DNA from: Caballeronia glathei
GTDB lineage: Bacteria; Pseudomonadota; Gammaproteobacteria; Burkholderiales; Burkholderiaceae
DNA: 35,643 bases
Direction of reading: 5' to 3'
Assembly: GCF_000698595.1 (NCBI RefSeq)
Contig: NZ_JFHC01000075.1
Location: 1 to 35,643 of the forward strand
Below, one piece after another: positions 7,125 through 16,053 of this stretch. The notes under the pieces are model-generated. The model made no database searches and was not told the origin of the DNA. It saw nothing but the letters and a program-made list of their open reading frames with translations. How positions within the stretch are numbered: position 1 is the first letter of the stretch; each line of letters begins with the position of its first letter. The position numbers and the translations under genes are program-made.

Positions 7125-9134
7125 ATGACCCTTCGACCCCGTCGGCCACTCATCCCGTCATCGCGTGCGCCGCGCGCTGCGCTCGCTGCCTTGCTGGGCG
7201 CGGCGTGCGTGACGCTCGGATGGAATGCGGGCGATGCGCGGGCGCAGGCGAGCGGCGCGGCGGCTGTTTCCGAAGCGGCGTCGGCGGTTGCCGGCGGCAC
7301 GCAGTACACCGTCAAGCCAGGCCAGTCGCTCAACGATATTGCCGGCGAGCTCACCGGCTCGCGTGACCGTGCGATTCGCGAAAAGATGTCGCGGGCGCTC
7401 TTCGACGCGAATCCTGGCGCGTTCATGGGACACGATCCCAGCCGGCTCAAGCTCGGCGCGGTCCTGAACGTGCCGGCCGGGGATTTTGGCGGCGCGTCGG
7501 CGGCGAGCGCGGCATCGGCGCCAGAGGCGGCCGAGAGCGGCGCGGCGTCCGCTCCGGCGTCGGCGCAAGCATCGGCTGGCGCGGCGGCGGTTGCGCCAGC
7601 GCCGGAGGCAGCGGCATCGACAGCTGCGGAGACCGGCGCGGGCGTCCAGAGCGCGGCGTCCGCACCGGGCGCGAGCGTTGCGGCCGAGGCGCCGGCCGCG
7701 TCCGAACCCGCAGCCGGGGCCGGTGCGTCGGCTGCGCTGGCGGGCAGTATCGCCGGCGCCGACAGCACGCGCGCCGCAACCCAGCCGTTCAACCCCATGA
7801 CGATTGCCGCGGCTGCCGCGGTTCTGGCCGTGCTGTTGTTGTTGTTCTTCGTGCGCGCCGGGAAGCGCCGTCGCGCCGCTGCCGCCGATACCCGGTCGCG
7901 CGACGCGGCGCCGTCGAATGTTCCTTCGCCGGCCGTGTCGGCCGTGGCGAATGTGGGTGCCGCGCGCGATGCCGGTCTGGAAGGCACATCCGTGCAGCGC
8001 GACCAGGCGGAATTGAACGCGGTCGCGGCGAGCCTCGAAAGCTACGACGCGGCGCAATCATTCGCAGCGCCCACCGACGACGAGCCGCCTGCCGCCGAAG
8101 CCCTCGATCGCGCGAAAGATGCCGGGACTTCCGCTTCTGGCGCTGCGGCGCCGGTCGCGTCGCGCGAGGAGGTAGCGTCGCGGCCGGCGCCGTTCATGCC
8201 GGAGGCGCCTGCTGCGCGCCATCGCGATTTCATGCCGCCGCTACGAAGCGCGGCCGTTGCCGAGGCGGAGGCGCGGGAAGCCGCCACCCGCGAGGCTGAA
8301 GCCCGGGAGGCCGCAGAACGGGAAAGCGCGGCGCGCGAAGCCGAAGCGCGAGACGCGGCGGATGCCCGAGAAGCGGATGCCCGAGAAGCGGAAGCCCGAG
8401 AAGCGGAAGCCCGAGAAGCCGAAGCTCGTGAGGCCGAAGCCCGAGAAGCCGAAACCGTCCCTGACCTCGAAGCCGACGACGAACCCACGCCCGTCGCCCG
8501 CTTTCCGCAACCCAAATTCCCGCGCGAGGCGATCGAAGCGCTCGATTCGCTGGATCTCGGCTTGCCGCCGCGTCGCGAGCTGTCAGCGGCACCCGCTGAC
8601 GCAGCCGTCGCGAAGACGGAGCACGAATCGCCGATCACGCCCGAGCCGGTCGTCCCCCAGCCGCTGACCAAACCCGACATCACCGTGCGCCCGCGCGAGC
8701 CGGCCCCTGCAACCGCCGACACCGCGATCACGCCCGAACCCGTCAGGCCGCAGCCGGTCGCCGAGCCGGATGTTCTGCAACGCCAGTCCGAATCGATCGC
8801 CGAGCCGCCGAAGCCGCCATCCGCCGCGCAGGAGATCGAAGCGGGCACGGCCGGTCCGGCGTCGGTGGCCGGCCTCGGCGCGCCGACGTTCGGCCCGATG
8901 CGCCTCGCATTCGATCTCGCCCCGGCGACGAGCGAGACGGAGCCGCTGCCCGCCCTGACGCCCGAGCAAATCGCCACGATTGCCCGCAACAAGCTCGAAC
9001 TGGCCGCCGAATACATCGACCTCGGCGATCTGGCGGGCGCGCGCACCCTGCTGCAGGAGGTGATCGACGCGAACGATCCCGCGACGCGGCCGCAAGCCGC
9101 CGCGCTCCTGTCGACGCTCGCGCCGCTTTCCTGA
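7125..9134 (+). CDS. fimV: FimV/HubP-family polar inner-membrane protein with LysM-like domain
   Basis: FimV-family proteins organise the cell pole and support type IV pili and twitching in Pseudomonas and relatives. Visible layout: an N-terminal signal or anchor segment (residues 1-42, ending DARAQA), a LysM-like periplasmic domain at about 61-119 (YTVKPGQSLNDIAGEL...LKLGAVLNVP), an Ala-rich linker, a transmembrane helix at about 225-244 followed by RAGKRRR, a long acidic Ala/Glu/Pro-rich cytoplasmic part with six (E/D)AREA repeats, and a C-terminal FimV/TPR-like cap at about 615-669 (AEYIDLGDLAGARTLLQEVI). GGAG precedes the ATG. The position between asd and truA is the classical fimV locus. 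Length (669) is moderate for this variable family. Confidence 0.88.
   Translation: MTLRPRRPLIPSSRAPRAALAALLGAACVTLGWNAGDARAQASGAAAVSEAASAVAGGTQYTVKPGQSLNDIAGELTGSRDRAIREKMSRALFDANPGAFMGHDPSRLKLGAVLNVPAGDFGGASAASAASAPEAAESGAASAPASAQASAGAAAVAPAPEAAASTAAETGAGVQSAASAPGASVAAEAPAASEPAAGAGASAALAGSIAGADSTRAATQPFNPMTIAAAAAVLAVLLLLFFVRAGKRRRAAAADTRSRDAAPSNVPSPAVSAVANVGAARDAGLEGTSVQRDQAELNAVAASLESYDAAQSFAAPTDDEPPAAEALDRAKDAGTSASGAAAPVASREEVASRPAPFMPEAPAARHRDFMPPLRSAAVAEAEAREAATREAEAREAAERESAAREAEARDAADAREADAREAEAREAEAREAEAREAEAREAETVPDLEADDEPTPVARFPQPKFPREAIEALDSLDLGLPPRRELSAAPADAAVAKTEHESPITPEPVVPQPLTKPDITVRPREPAPATADTAITPEPVRPQPVAEPDVLQRQSESIAEPPKPPSAAQEIEAGTAGPASVAGLGAPTFGPMRLAFDLAPATSETEPLPALTPEQIATIARNKLELAAEYIDLGDLAGARTLLQEVIDANDPATRPQAAALLSTLAPLS
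8361..8450 (+). repeat. Six tandem 15-bp repeats inside fimV
   Basis: Six consecutive in-frame 15-base units of the type GAAGCCCGAGAAGCC, each encoding EAREA or DAREA, run from 8361 to 8450. Looser copies extend upstream to about 8259. As multiples of three, copy-number changes would alter length without breaking the frame. Confidence 0.9.
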
Positions 9135-9135
9135 C

Positions 9136-9939
9136 ATGCGCATCGCGTTGGGCGTCCAGTACGACGGAGCGGCGTTTTGCGGCTGGCAGTCGCAGCCGCA
9201 CGGCAAGACCGTGCAGAACGAACTGGAGCGCGCGCTTGCCGAATTCGCGCAGACGCCGCTCCATACGGTCGTCGCGGGGCGCACGGATACGGGCGTCCAC
9301 GGTCTCGGGCAGGTCGTCCATTTCGATACCGACCTCGACCGCGAAGCGTTCTCGTGGGTGCGCGGCACGAACGCCTTTCTGCCGTCGAGCGTCGCGGTGC
9401 GGTGGGCGAAACCGATGCCGGACGATTTCCACGCGCGTTTCGCCGCCTTCGAGCGCACGTATTACTACGTGCTGTACGTGAATCCGGTACGCTCACCGAT
9501 GCTCGCGGCCCGTGCCGGCTGGGTGCACACCCCGCTCGACACGCAGGCGATGCGCGACGCCGTCGCATGCCTCATCGGCGAACACGACTTTTCGTCCTTT
9601 CGCGCGGCCGATTGCCAGTCGAAGACGCCGGTCAAGCATCTGCACCAGATCGACATCCGCGAGCAGGGCGATTTCATCCACTTCCGCTTTCGCGCGAACG
9701 CGTTCCTGCACCACATGGTGCGCAACCTGATGGGCTGTTTCGTTGCAATCGGGCGCGGGCGGCACCCGGCGTCGTGGATGGCCGAGGTGCTGGACGCACG
9801 CGACCGCAAGGCGGCCGCGCCGACTTTCATGCCCGACGGCCTCTATCTGGCCGAGGTCGGTTATCCTGAAAACTTTGCGGTGCCCGCGCCGCACCTGGGC
9901 AGCATGCCGTGGAGCGCGGTCTGGGCAGAATCGAAATGA
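9136..9939 (+). CDS. truA: tRNA pseudouridine(38-40) synthase
   Basis: Converts uridines 38, 39 and 40 of the tRNA anticodon arm to pseudouridine. The 267 residues match E. coli TruA (270). The catalytic aspartate is Asp51 in AGRTDTGVHGLGQVVHF; FRANAFLHHMVRNLMG near residues 180-195 is the conserved C-terminal signature. It starts one base after the fimV stop and its TGA overlaps the trpF ATG, so fimV, truA and trpF are translationally close-coupled. Confidence 0.97.
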   Translation: MRIALGVQYDGAAFCGWQSQPHGKTVQNELERALAEFAQTPLHTVVAGRTDTGVHGLGQVVHFDTDLDREAFSWVRGTNAFLPSSVAVRWAKPMPDDFHARFAAFERTYYYVLYVNPVRSPMLAARAGWVHTPLDTQAMRDAVACLIGEHDFSSFRAADCQSKTPVKHLHQIDIREQGDFIHFRFRANAFLHHMVRNLMGCFVAIGRGRHPASWMAEVLDARDRKAAAPTFMPDGLYLAEVGYPENFAVPAPHLGSMPWSAVWAESK

Positions 9940-10604
9940 CCAGCCAAGTACCCCGTCGTACCAGAATCAAGCTTTGCGGCCTTTCCAGGCCCGAGGACGT
10001 GCAGCACGCGGTCGCCCTGGGCGCCGACGCCGTCGGCTTCGTGTTCTATCCGCCAAGCCCGCGTTCGGTGAGCGTGTCGCAGGCCGTGGATCTGATCCGG
10101 CACGTGCCGCCGCTCGTTTCGGCGGTCGGCTTGTTCGTCAACGCGAGCCCCGACTGGGTGCGCGAGGTGACATCGAACGTCCGGCTCTCGCTGCTCCAGT
10201 TTCACGGCGACGAAACGCCCGCGCAATGCGATCAGCTCGCGGACATCGCCGGACTGCCGTGGTGGCGCGCAATTCGCGTCGGATCGAATGCGACAGCGGC
10301 CGATTTGGTAGAATCATCTCTTAATTATTCAGCAGCCAGCGGCCTTCTGCTCGACGCGCTCGTCGAGGGCTTCGGCGGCGGCGGAAAGGTCTTCGATTGG
10401 TCACTTATCCCTTCAGATCTCGGGCATCGGGCCGTTTTGAGTGGTGGGTTGAACGCGCAAAACGTTTCTGAGGCAATCCAGCGAGTGCGCCCGTTTGCAG
10501 TCGATGTCTCCAGCGGCATCGAGGTGCCGGGCGCCAAGGGCGTGAAGGATCACGCCCGAATGGCGGCGTTCGTGCGTGCGGTGCGCGAAGCGGACGCCGG
10601 GTGA
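9936..10604 (+). CDS. trpF: Phosphoribosylanthranilate isomerase
   Basis: Amadori rearrangement step of tryptophan synthesis. With the start at 9936, which overlaps the truA stop as ATGA, the protein has 222 residues, normal for a stand-alone TrpF. The general-base Cys14 is in RIKLCGLSRPED and the general-acid Asp140 in GLLLDALVEGFGGGGKVFDW. The C-terminal phosphate-binding strand is AVDVSSGIEVPGAKG. The frame is open nine codons further upstream inside truA, but the family N-terminus and overlap favour 9936. A short A+T-rich patch at about 10303-10330 inside the gene is unusual and could hold an internal promoter. Confidence 0.96.
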   Translation: MTSQVPRRTRIKLCGLSRPEDVQHAVALGADAVGFVFYPPSPRSVSVSQAVDLIRHVPPLVSAVGLFVNASPDWVREVTSNVRLSLLQFHGDETPAQCDQLADIAGLPWWRAIRVGSNATAADLVESSLNYSAASGLLLDALVEGFGGGGKVFDWSLIPSDLGHRAVLSGGLNAQNVSEAIQRVRPFAVDVSSGIEVPGAKGVKDHARMAAFVRAVREADAG

Positions 10605-10653
10605 ATCGCGCGTGGCGGCCCAGCTTCGCCACGCACACCGAGAGAGTGACGCA

Positions 10654-11847
10654 ATGTACAACTTACCCGACGAAAGAGGCCATTTCGGCCAATATGGTGG
10701 CGTGTTCGTCTCAGAAACGCTGATTCATGCGCTCGACGAACTTCGCGAAGCATATGACGTGGCCCGCACGGACCCCGAGTTCATCGCCGAATACGAATAC
10801 GAACTGAAGCACTATGTCGGCCGGCCGTCGCCGATATATCACGCGAAGCGCTGGAGCGAGATGCTCGGCGGCGCGCAGCTTTATCTCAAGCGCGAAGACC
10901 TGAACCATACGGGCGCGCACAAGGTGAACAACGTGATCGGCCAGGCGCTGCTCGCGCGCAAGATGGGCAAGCCGCGCGTGATCGCGGAGACGGGCGCCGG
11001 GCAGCACGGCGTCGCCACCGCCACGATCGCCGCGCGTTTCGGCATGGAATGCGTCGTGTACATGGGTTCGGAGGACGTGCGCCGCCAGGCCGCCAACGTG
11101 TACCGGATGAAACTGCTCGGCGCGACGGTCGTGCCGGTCGAATCGGGCTCGAAGACGCTGAAGGACGCGCTCAACGAAGCGATGCGCGACTGGGTCACGA
11201 ACGTCGAAAACACTTTCTACATCATCGGCACGGTGGCGGGGCCGCATCCGTATCCGATGATGGTGCGCGACTTCCAGCGCGTGATCGGCGACGAATGCCG
11301 CGTGCAGATGCCGGAAATGACCGGACGCCAGCCGGACGCGGTGATCGCGTGCGTTGGCGGCGGATCGAACGCGATGGGCATCTTTTATCCGTATATCGAC
11401 GACGAAGCCGTGCGTCTCATCGGCGTGGAAGCGGCAGGCGACGGCATCGAGACCGGCCGTCACGCTGCGTCGCTGATGGGCGGCAGCCCGGGTGTGCTGC
11501 ATGGCAACCGCACGTATCTGCTGCAGGACGAGAACGGCCAGATCATCGAGACGCACTCGATTTCCGCCGGTCTCGACTATCCGGGCGTCGGTCCCGAGCA
11601 TGCGTGGCTGAAGGACATAGGCCGTGCGGAATACGTCGGCATCACCGACGAAGAGGCGCTGAAGGCCTTTCACGACTGCTGCCGCATCGAGGGGATCATT
11701 CCGGCGCTCGAATCGAGCCACGCGCTCGCCTATGGCGCGAAGCTCGCGAAGACGCTCCCGCGCGACAAGGTGCTGCTCGTGAACCTGTCGGGCCGTGGCG
11801 ACAAGGACATGCACACGGTCGCCGAGCGATCGGGCATCCGGTTCTGA
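10654..11847 (+). CDS. trpB: Tryptophan synthase beta chain
   Basis: PLP enzyme that condenses indole with serine to tryptophan, in complex with TrpA. It has 397 residues, exactly the E. coli length. The PLP-binding Lys90 lies in EDLNHTGAHKVNNVIGQALL, and the phosphate-binding glycine loop is CVGGGSNAMG. Homologues begin MYNLPDERGHFGQYGG, fixing the start at 10654 although the frame is open 26 codons further upstream. GAGAG lies just before the start. It follows trpF by 49 bases and is separated from trpA by the methyltransferase gene. Confidence 0.98.
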   Translation: MYNLPDERGHFGQYGGVFVSETLIHALDELREAYDVARTDPEFIAEYEYELKHYVGRPSPIYHAKRWSEMLGGAQLYLKREDLNHTGAHKVNNVIGQALLARKMGKPRVIAETGAGQHGVATATIAARFGMECVVYMGSEDVRRQAANVYRMKLLGATVVPVESGSKTLKDALNEAMRDWVTNVENTFYIIGTVAGPHPYPMMVRDFQRVIGDECRVQMPEMTGRQPDAVIACVGGGSNAMGIFYPYIDDEAVRLIGVEAAGDGIETGRHAASLMGGSPGVLHGNRTYLLQDENGQIIETHSISAGLDYPGVGPEHAWLKDIGRAEYVGITDEEALKAFHDCCRIEGIIPALESSHALAYGAKLAKTLPRDKVLLVNLSGRGDKDMHTVAERSGIRF

Positions 11848-11858
11848 GCGCCCGCACG

Positions 11859-12740
11859 ATGCGCAACGTGATCGACGAGCCGTTGTCGGTGGGCGCCCTC
11901 CAGCAGGGCAAACCCGACATCGGCATCCGCAACCGCGATTTTCTGACCGATGCAGCGAGCATTCCGGACGCCTCGATCGACCTGATCGTGGCGGACCCGC
12001 CCTATGGCCTCGGCAAGGACTACGGCAACGATTCGGACATGCTTTCAGGCGACGCGTTTCTCGACTGGACGTATGGCTGGCTCGAACTTGCCATTCCGAA
12101 GCTCAAGGCGAGTGGCTCGCTGTATATCTTCTGCACGTGGCAATACTCGCCCGAGCTGTTCGTGTTCCTCAAGCGCCGCCTGATGATGGTCAACGAGATC
12201 GTCTGGGACCGGCGCGTACCGAGCATGGGCGGAACGACGCGCAAATATACGTCAGTGCACGACAACATCGGTTATTTTGCGGTATCGAAGGATTACTACT
12301 TCGATCTCGATCCGGTGCGTATCCCCTACGACGCAGCGACCAAGAAGGCCCGTTCGCGCAAGCTGTTCGAGGGCAGCAAGTGGCTTGAGCTTGGCTATAA
12401 TCCCAAGGATGTCTGGTCGGTGTCGCGGCTGCATCGGCAACACGCCGAACGCGTCGACCATCCGACCCAGAAGCCTCTGGAAATCGTCGAGCGCATGGTG
12501 CTCGCGAGCTGCCCGCCGGGCGGCCGCGTGCTCGATCCGTTCATGGGCAGCGGCACCACGGCGGTCGCATGCGCCCGTCACGGCCGCCAGTTCACCGGTT
12601 ACGAAATCAACGCCGAATATTGCGCGATTGCGGAACAGCGCGTCGCGGGCGCGAAGGTGGTTCGCCTCGCGCCATCGGTCGCGACCCCGTGCGCACCCGT
12701 CGTCGAGCCGACAACAAGCCCTGCCGCCGAAGCCGAATGA
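11859..12740 (+). CDS. Orphan site-specific DNA methyltransferase (beta-class, adenine or N4-cytosine type)
   Basis: A 293-residue SAM-dependent amino-methyltransferase. Motif IV (catalytic) is DPPYG at residues 46-50 and motif I (SAM binding) is DPFMGSGTT at 226-234, so IV precedes I, the beta-class order seen in CcrM-like enzymes; motif X is HPTQKPLEIVERM just before motif I. The region between about 110 and 200 should contain target recognition. DPPY predicts N6-adenine or N4-cytosine methylation. No restriction gene is nearby, so it is an orphan enzyme. It starts 11 bases after trpB, inside the trp cluster, an arrangement I associate with Burkholderia. The frame runs upstream into trpB, but the ATG at 11859 is the sensible start. 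Target site cannot be read from the sequence. Confidence 0.9.
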   Translation: MRNVIDEPLSVGALQQGKPDIGIRNRDFLTDAASIPDASIDLIVADPPYGLGKDYGNDSDMLSGDAFLDWTYGWLELAIPKLKASGSLYIFCTWQYSPELFVFLKRRLMMVNEIVWDRRVPSMGGTTRKYTSVHDNIGYFAVSKDYYFDLDPVRIPYDAATKKARSRKLFEGSKWLELGYNPKDVWSVSRLHRQHAERVDHPTQKPLEIVERMVLASCPPGGRVLDPFMGSGTTAVACARHGRQFTGYEINAEYCAIAEQRVAGAKVVRLAPSVATPCAPVVEPTTSPAAEAE

Positions 12741-12800
12741 CCTCTTTGCGTCGCTGACTGCGCCCGGGCGCGCCGCGCGGCCCGGGCATCAACGGCATCA

Positions 12801-12869
12801 GCGCACCAAGGCGCTTTAACGCAGCGCGCCAAGGCGCGCCAACGCAGCGCACGAAGGCGCACCAACGAT
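12801..12869 (+). repeat. Three imperfect 23-bp tandem repeats between methyltransferase and trpA
   Basis: Units at 12801-12823, 12824-12846 and 12847-12869 share the pattern GCGCxCCAAGGCGC, then xxxAACGCA, with a few substitutions. The array fills most of the 145-base gap between the methyltransferase stop and trpA and ends 16 bases before the trpA start. Function not recognised. Confidence 0.8.
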
Positions 12870-12885
12870 TACCGAGAAAATTCTC

Positions 12886-13689
12886 ATGTCTCGTATCAAG
12901 AATACTTTTGCGGCGCTCGCCGCGCAGGGCAAAAAGGGGTTGATCCCGTTCATCACCGCCGGCGACCCGAACCCGGAACAGACGGTCGAATTCATGCACG
13001 CGCTCGCGAAGGGCGGCGCGGACGTGATCGAACTGGGCGTGCCGTTCTCCGATCCGATGGCCGACGGGCCCGTGATCCAGCGCTCGTCGGAGCGGGCGCT
13101 CGCGCGCGGCGTGACGCTGAAAAGCGTGCTCGCCGACGTGAAGCGCTTTCGCGAAACCAACGACACGACGCCCGTCGTGCTGATGGGATATGCAAATCCG
13201 ATCGAGCGCATGGGCGCGGAGGCGTTTGCGAAGGCGGCGAAGGAAGCGGGCGTCGACGGCGTGCTGGTGGTCGATTACCCGCCCGAGGAAGCCGTGGAGT
13301 TCGGCAAGTCGATGCGCGAGGCCGGCATCGATCCGATCTTCCTGCTCGCGCCGACCTCGACCGAGGAGCGCATCGCGGCGGTCGGCAAGGTGGCGAGCGG
13401 CTACGTCTATTATGTGTCGCTGAAAGGCGTGACCGGCGCGGCGAATCTGGACGTTTCCGACATCGCGGGTAAAATCCCGGCGATCAAGGCGCACGTACCC
13501 CTGCCGGTGGGCGTCGGATTCGGCATTCGCGACGCCGAGACCGCCCGAGCCGTCGCGGAGGTTTCGGATGCCGTGGTGATCGGCAGCCGCCTCGTGAAGC
13601 TGCTTGAGGAAACCTCGCCCGAAAACGCCGCCGACACCCTGACGCGCTTTATCGCGGAAGTCCGCGTGGCACTCGATTCTGCAAAATAA
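12886..13689 (+). CDS. trpA: Tryptophan synthase alpha chain
   Basis: Cleaves indole-3-glycerol phosphate to indole, channelled to TrpB. The 267 residues match E. coli (268). Catalytic Glu49 and Asp60 are in VIELGVPFSDPMADGPVIQ at exactly the canonical numbers, and the phosphate site GVGFGIRDAETARAV is present. No trpE, trpG, trpD or trpC is in the window, consistent with a split trp pathway in this group. It is followed by a small hairpin and accD. Confidence 0.98.
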   Translation: MSRIKNTFAALAAQGKKGLIPFITAGDPNPEQTVEFMHALAKGGADVIELGVPFSDPMADGPVIQRSSERALARGVTLKSVLADVKRFRETNDTTPVVLMGYANPIERMGAEAFAKAAKEAGVDGVLVVDYPPEEAVEFGKSMREAGIDPIFLLAPTSTEERIAAVGKVASGYVYYVSLKGVTGAANLDVSDIAGKIPAIKAHVPLPVGVGFGIRDAETARAVAEVSDAVVIGSRLVKLLEETSPENAADTLTRFIAEVRVALDSAK

Positions 13690-13695
13690 CGCGCT

Positions 13696-13718
13696 ATCTC
13701 GGCTGAAAATGCCGAGAT
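13696..13718 (+). other. Small stem-loop between trpA and accD
   Basis: ATCTCGGC (13696-13703) and GCCGAGAT (13711-13718) form a perfect 8-bp stem with loop TGAAAAT. No T-run follows, so it is not a canonical terminator; it may mark mRNA processing or attenuate transcription between trpA and accD. Confidence 0.5.
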
Positions 13719-13743
13719 GTTCGAATAAACGGAAGGAATAACG

Positions 13744-14616
<873 letters not shown>

Positions 14617-14633
14617 CGCTTCATGCGAACCGG

Positions 14634-14672
14634 CGCCGCGCGAGCAACCACCTGGTTCTCGCGCGGCGTTTT
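14634..14672 (+). terminator. Intrinsic terminator after accD
   Basis: CGCCGCGCGAG (14634-14644) pairs with CTCGCGCGGCG (14658-14668) over 11 bases, extended by AACC/GGTT (14646-14649 with 14654-14657), and is followed by TTTT (14669-14672). The T-run is short but the stem is very strong. It separates accD from folC. Confidence 0.75.
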
Positions 14673-14705
14673 GCTTGAGCGCCCGTTTTCCTGACATTCG
14701 AAGAA

Positions 14706-16016
14706 ATGACCACTTTTCCCACTCTCGACGCGTGGCTCGCGCATCTCGAATCCGCGCATCCGGTCGGCATCGACATGGGGCTCGCGCGTATCGGCCGCGT
14801 GAAGGACGCGCTCGGTCTCTCCTTCGACTGCCCGGTGATCACGGTCGGCGGCACGAACGGCAAGGGCTCGACCTGCGCGATTCTCGAGACCATTTTGCTG
14901 CGCGCGGGCTATCGCGTGGGTTGCCACACGTCGCCGCATCTGCTCGCGTTCAATGAGCGCGCGCGCGTGAACGGCGCGGACGCCTCCGACGCCGACCTGC
15001 TCGAGCATTTCGAAGCAGTGGAAAAGGCGCGTGCGAGCCTGACGGAGCCGGTTTCGCTGACCTACTTCGAATTCACCACGCTCGCGATCCTGCGGCTTTT
15101 CGCGTCGCGCGGGCTCGATGCGGTCATCCTCGAAGTCGGTCTGGGCGGGCGGCTCGACGCGGTGAACATCATCGATACCGACTGCGCGATCGTGACCAGC
15201 ATCGACATCGACCACACCGAGTACCTCGGCGATACACGCGAGAAGATCGGTTTCGAGAAGGCGGGCATCTTCCGCGCGGGCAAGCCGGCGGTTTGCGGCG
15301 ACCCGTCGCCGCCGCAGAGCCTGATCGACCATGCGCGGACGGTCGGCGCCGATTTGTGGCTCGTCGGGCGCGATTTCCGTTACGAGGCGCAGCCGGGCAA
15401 CGAGCGCCAGCAGTGGAGCTACATCGGGCGGTCGCAGCGCCGTGCCGCGCTCGCCTATCCGGCGCTGCGCGGCGCCAATCAGCTGATCAATACGTCGGCC
15501 GCGCTCGCCGCGCTCGAAGCGTTGCGCGAGCGCATTCCGGTGTCGGCGCAGGACATTCGCCTCGGGCTCGCGAACGTCGAGCTGCCGGGCCGCTTCCAGG
15601 TGCTGCCGGGCAAGCCGCAGATCATCCTCGACGTCGCCCACAACCCGCACGCCGCCGCCGTTCTCGCGCAAAACCTCGGCAACATGGGCTATTTCCCGTA
15701 CACCTACGCGGTGTTCGGAGCAATGGGCGACAAGGACATCGCGGGAGTCGTGTCGGAGGTGCGGGGTGAAATCGACCACTGGAACGTCACCGGGCTGCCG
15801 ACGCCGCGGGCCGCGTCGCCCGGCGCGCTGGAGACGGCGCTGCGCGATGCCGGCGTCAACGACAGCGCCGACAGCAGCGTTACACGATTTGCAGCGCCCG
15901 CCGAAGCTTTTCAAGACGCGCTAAAGAGAGCGTCCGAAAATGATAGAATTTTGGTTTTCGGCAGTTTCTATACGGTAGCCGGCGTGATGGCCTACCGAAA
16001 ATCGCAGCATCACTGA
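14706..16016 (+). CDS. folC: Bifunctional folylpolyglutamate synthase / dihydrofolate synthase
   Basis: Adds glutamate to dihydropteroate and polyglutamate tails to tetrahydrofolates, using ATP. It has 436 residues (E. coli 422). The Mur-ligase-type P-loop GGTNGKGST is at residues 48-56, followed by CHTSPHLLAFNERARVNG, the metal-site stretch ILEVGLGGRLDAVN, and ILDVAHNPHAAA in the C-terminal domain. It begins a second stretch folC-dedD-cvpA-purF in the order known from E. coli and Pseudomonas. Close to its 3' end (15934-15961) lies an A+T-rich inverted repeat containing TAGAAT that may be a promoter for the next genes. Confidence 0.97.
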   Translation: MTTFPTLDAWLAHLESAHPVGIDMGLARIGRVKDALGLSFDCPVITVGGTNGKGSTCAILETILLRAGYRVGCHTSPHLLAFNERARVNGADASDADLLEHFEAVEKARASLTEPVSLTYFEFTTLAILRLFASRGLDAVILEVGLGGRLDAVNIIDTDCAIVTSIDIDHTEYLGDTREKIGFEKAGIFRAGKPAVCGDPSPPQSLIDHARTVGADLWLVGRDFRYEAQPGNERQQWSYIGRSQRRAALAYPALRGANQLINTSAALAALEALRERIPVSAQDIRLGLANVELPGRFQVLPGKPQIILDVAHNPHAAAVLAQNLGNMGYFPYTYAVFGAMGDKDIAGVVSEVRGEIDHWNVTGLPTPRAASPGALETALRDAGVNDSADSSVTRFAAPAEAFQDALKRASENDRILVFGSFYTVAGVMAYRKSQHH

Positions 16017-16053
16017 GACGGATGGCCGTCAAGCCTCTCGCACCTAGCCATAC

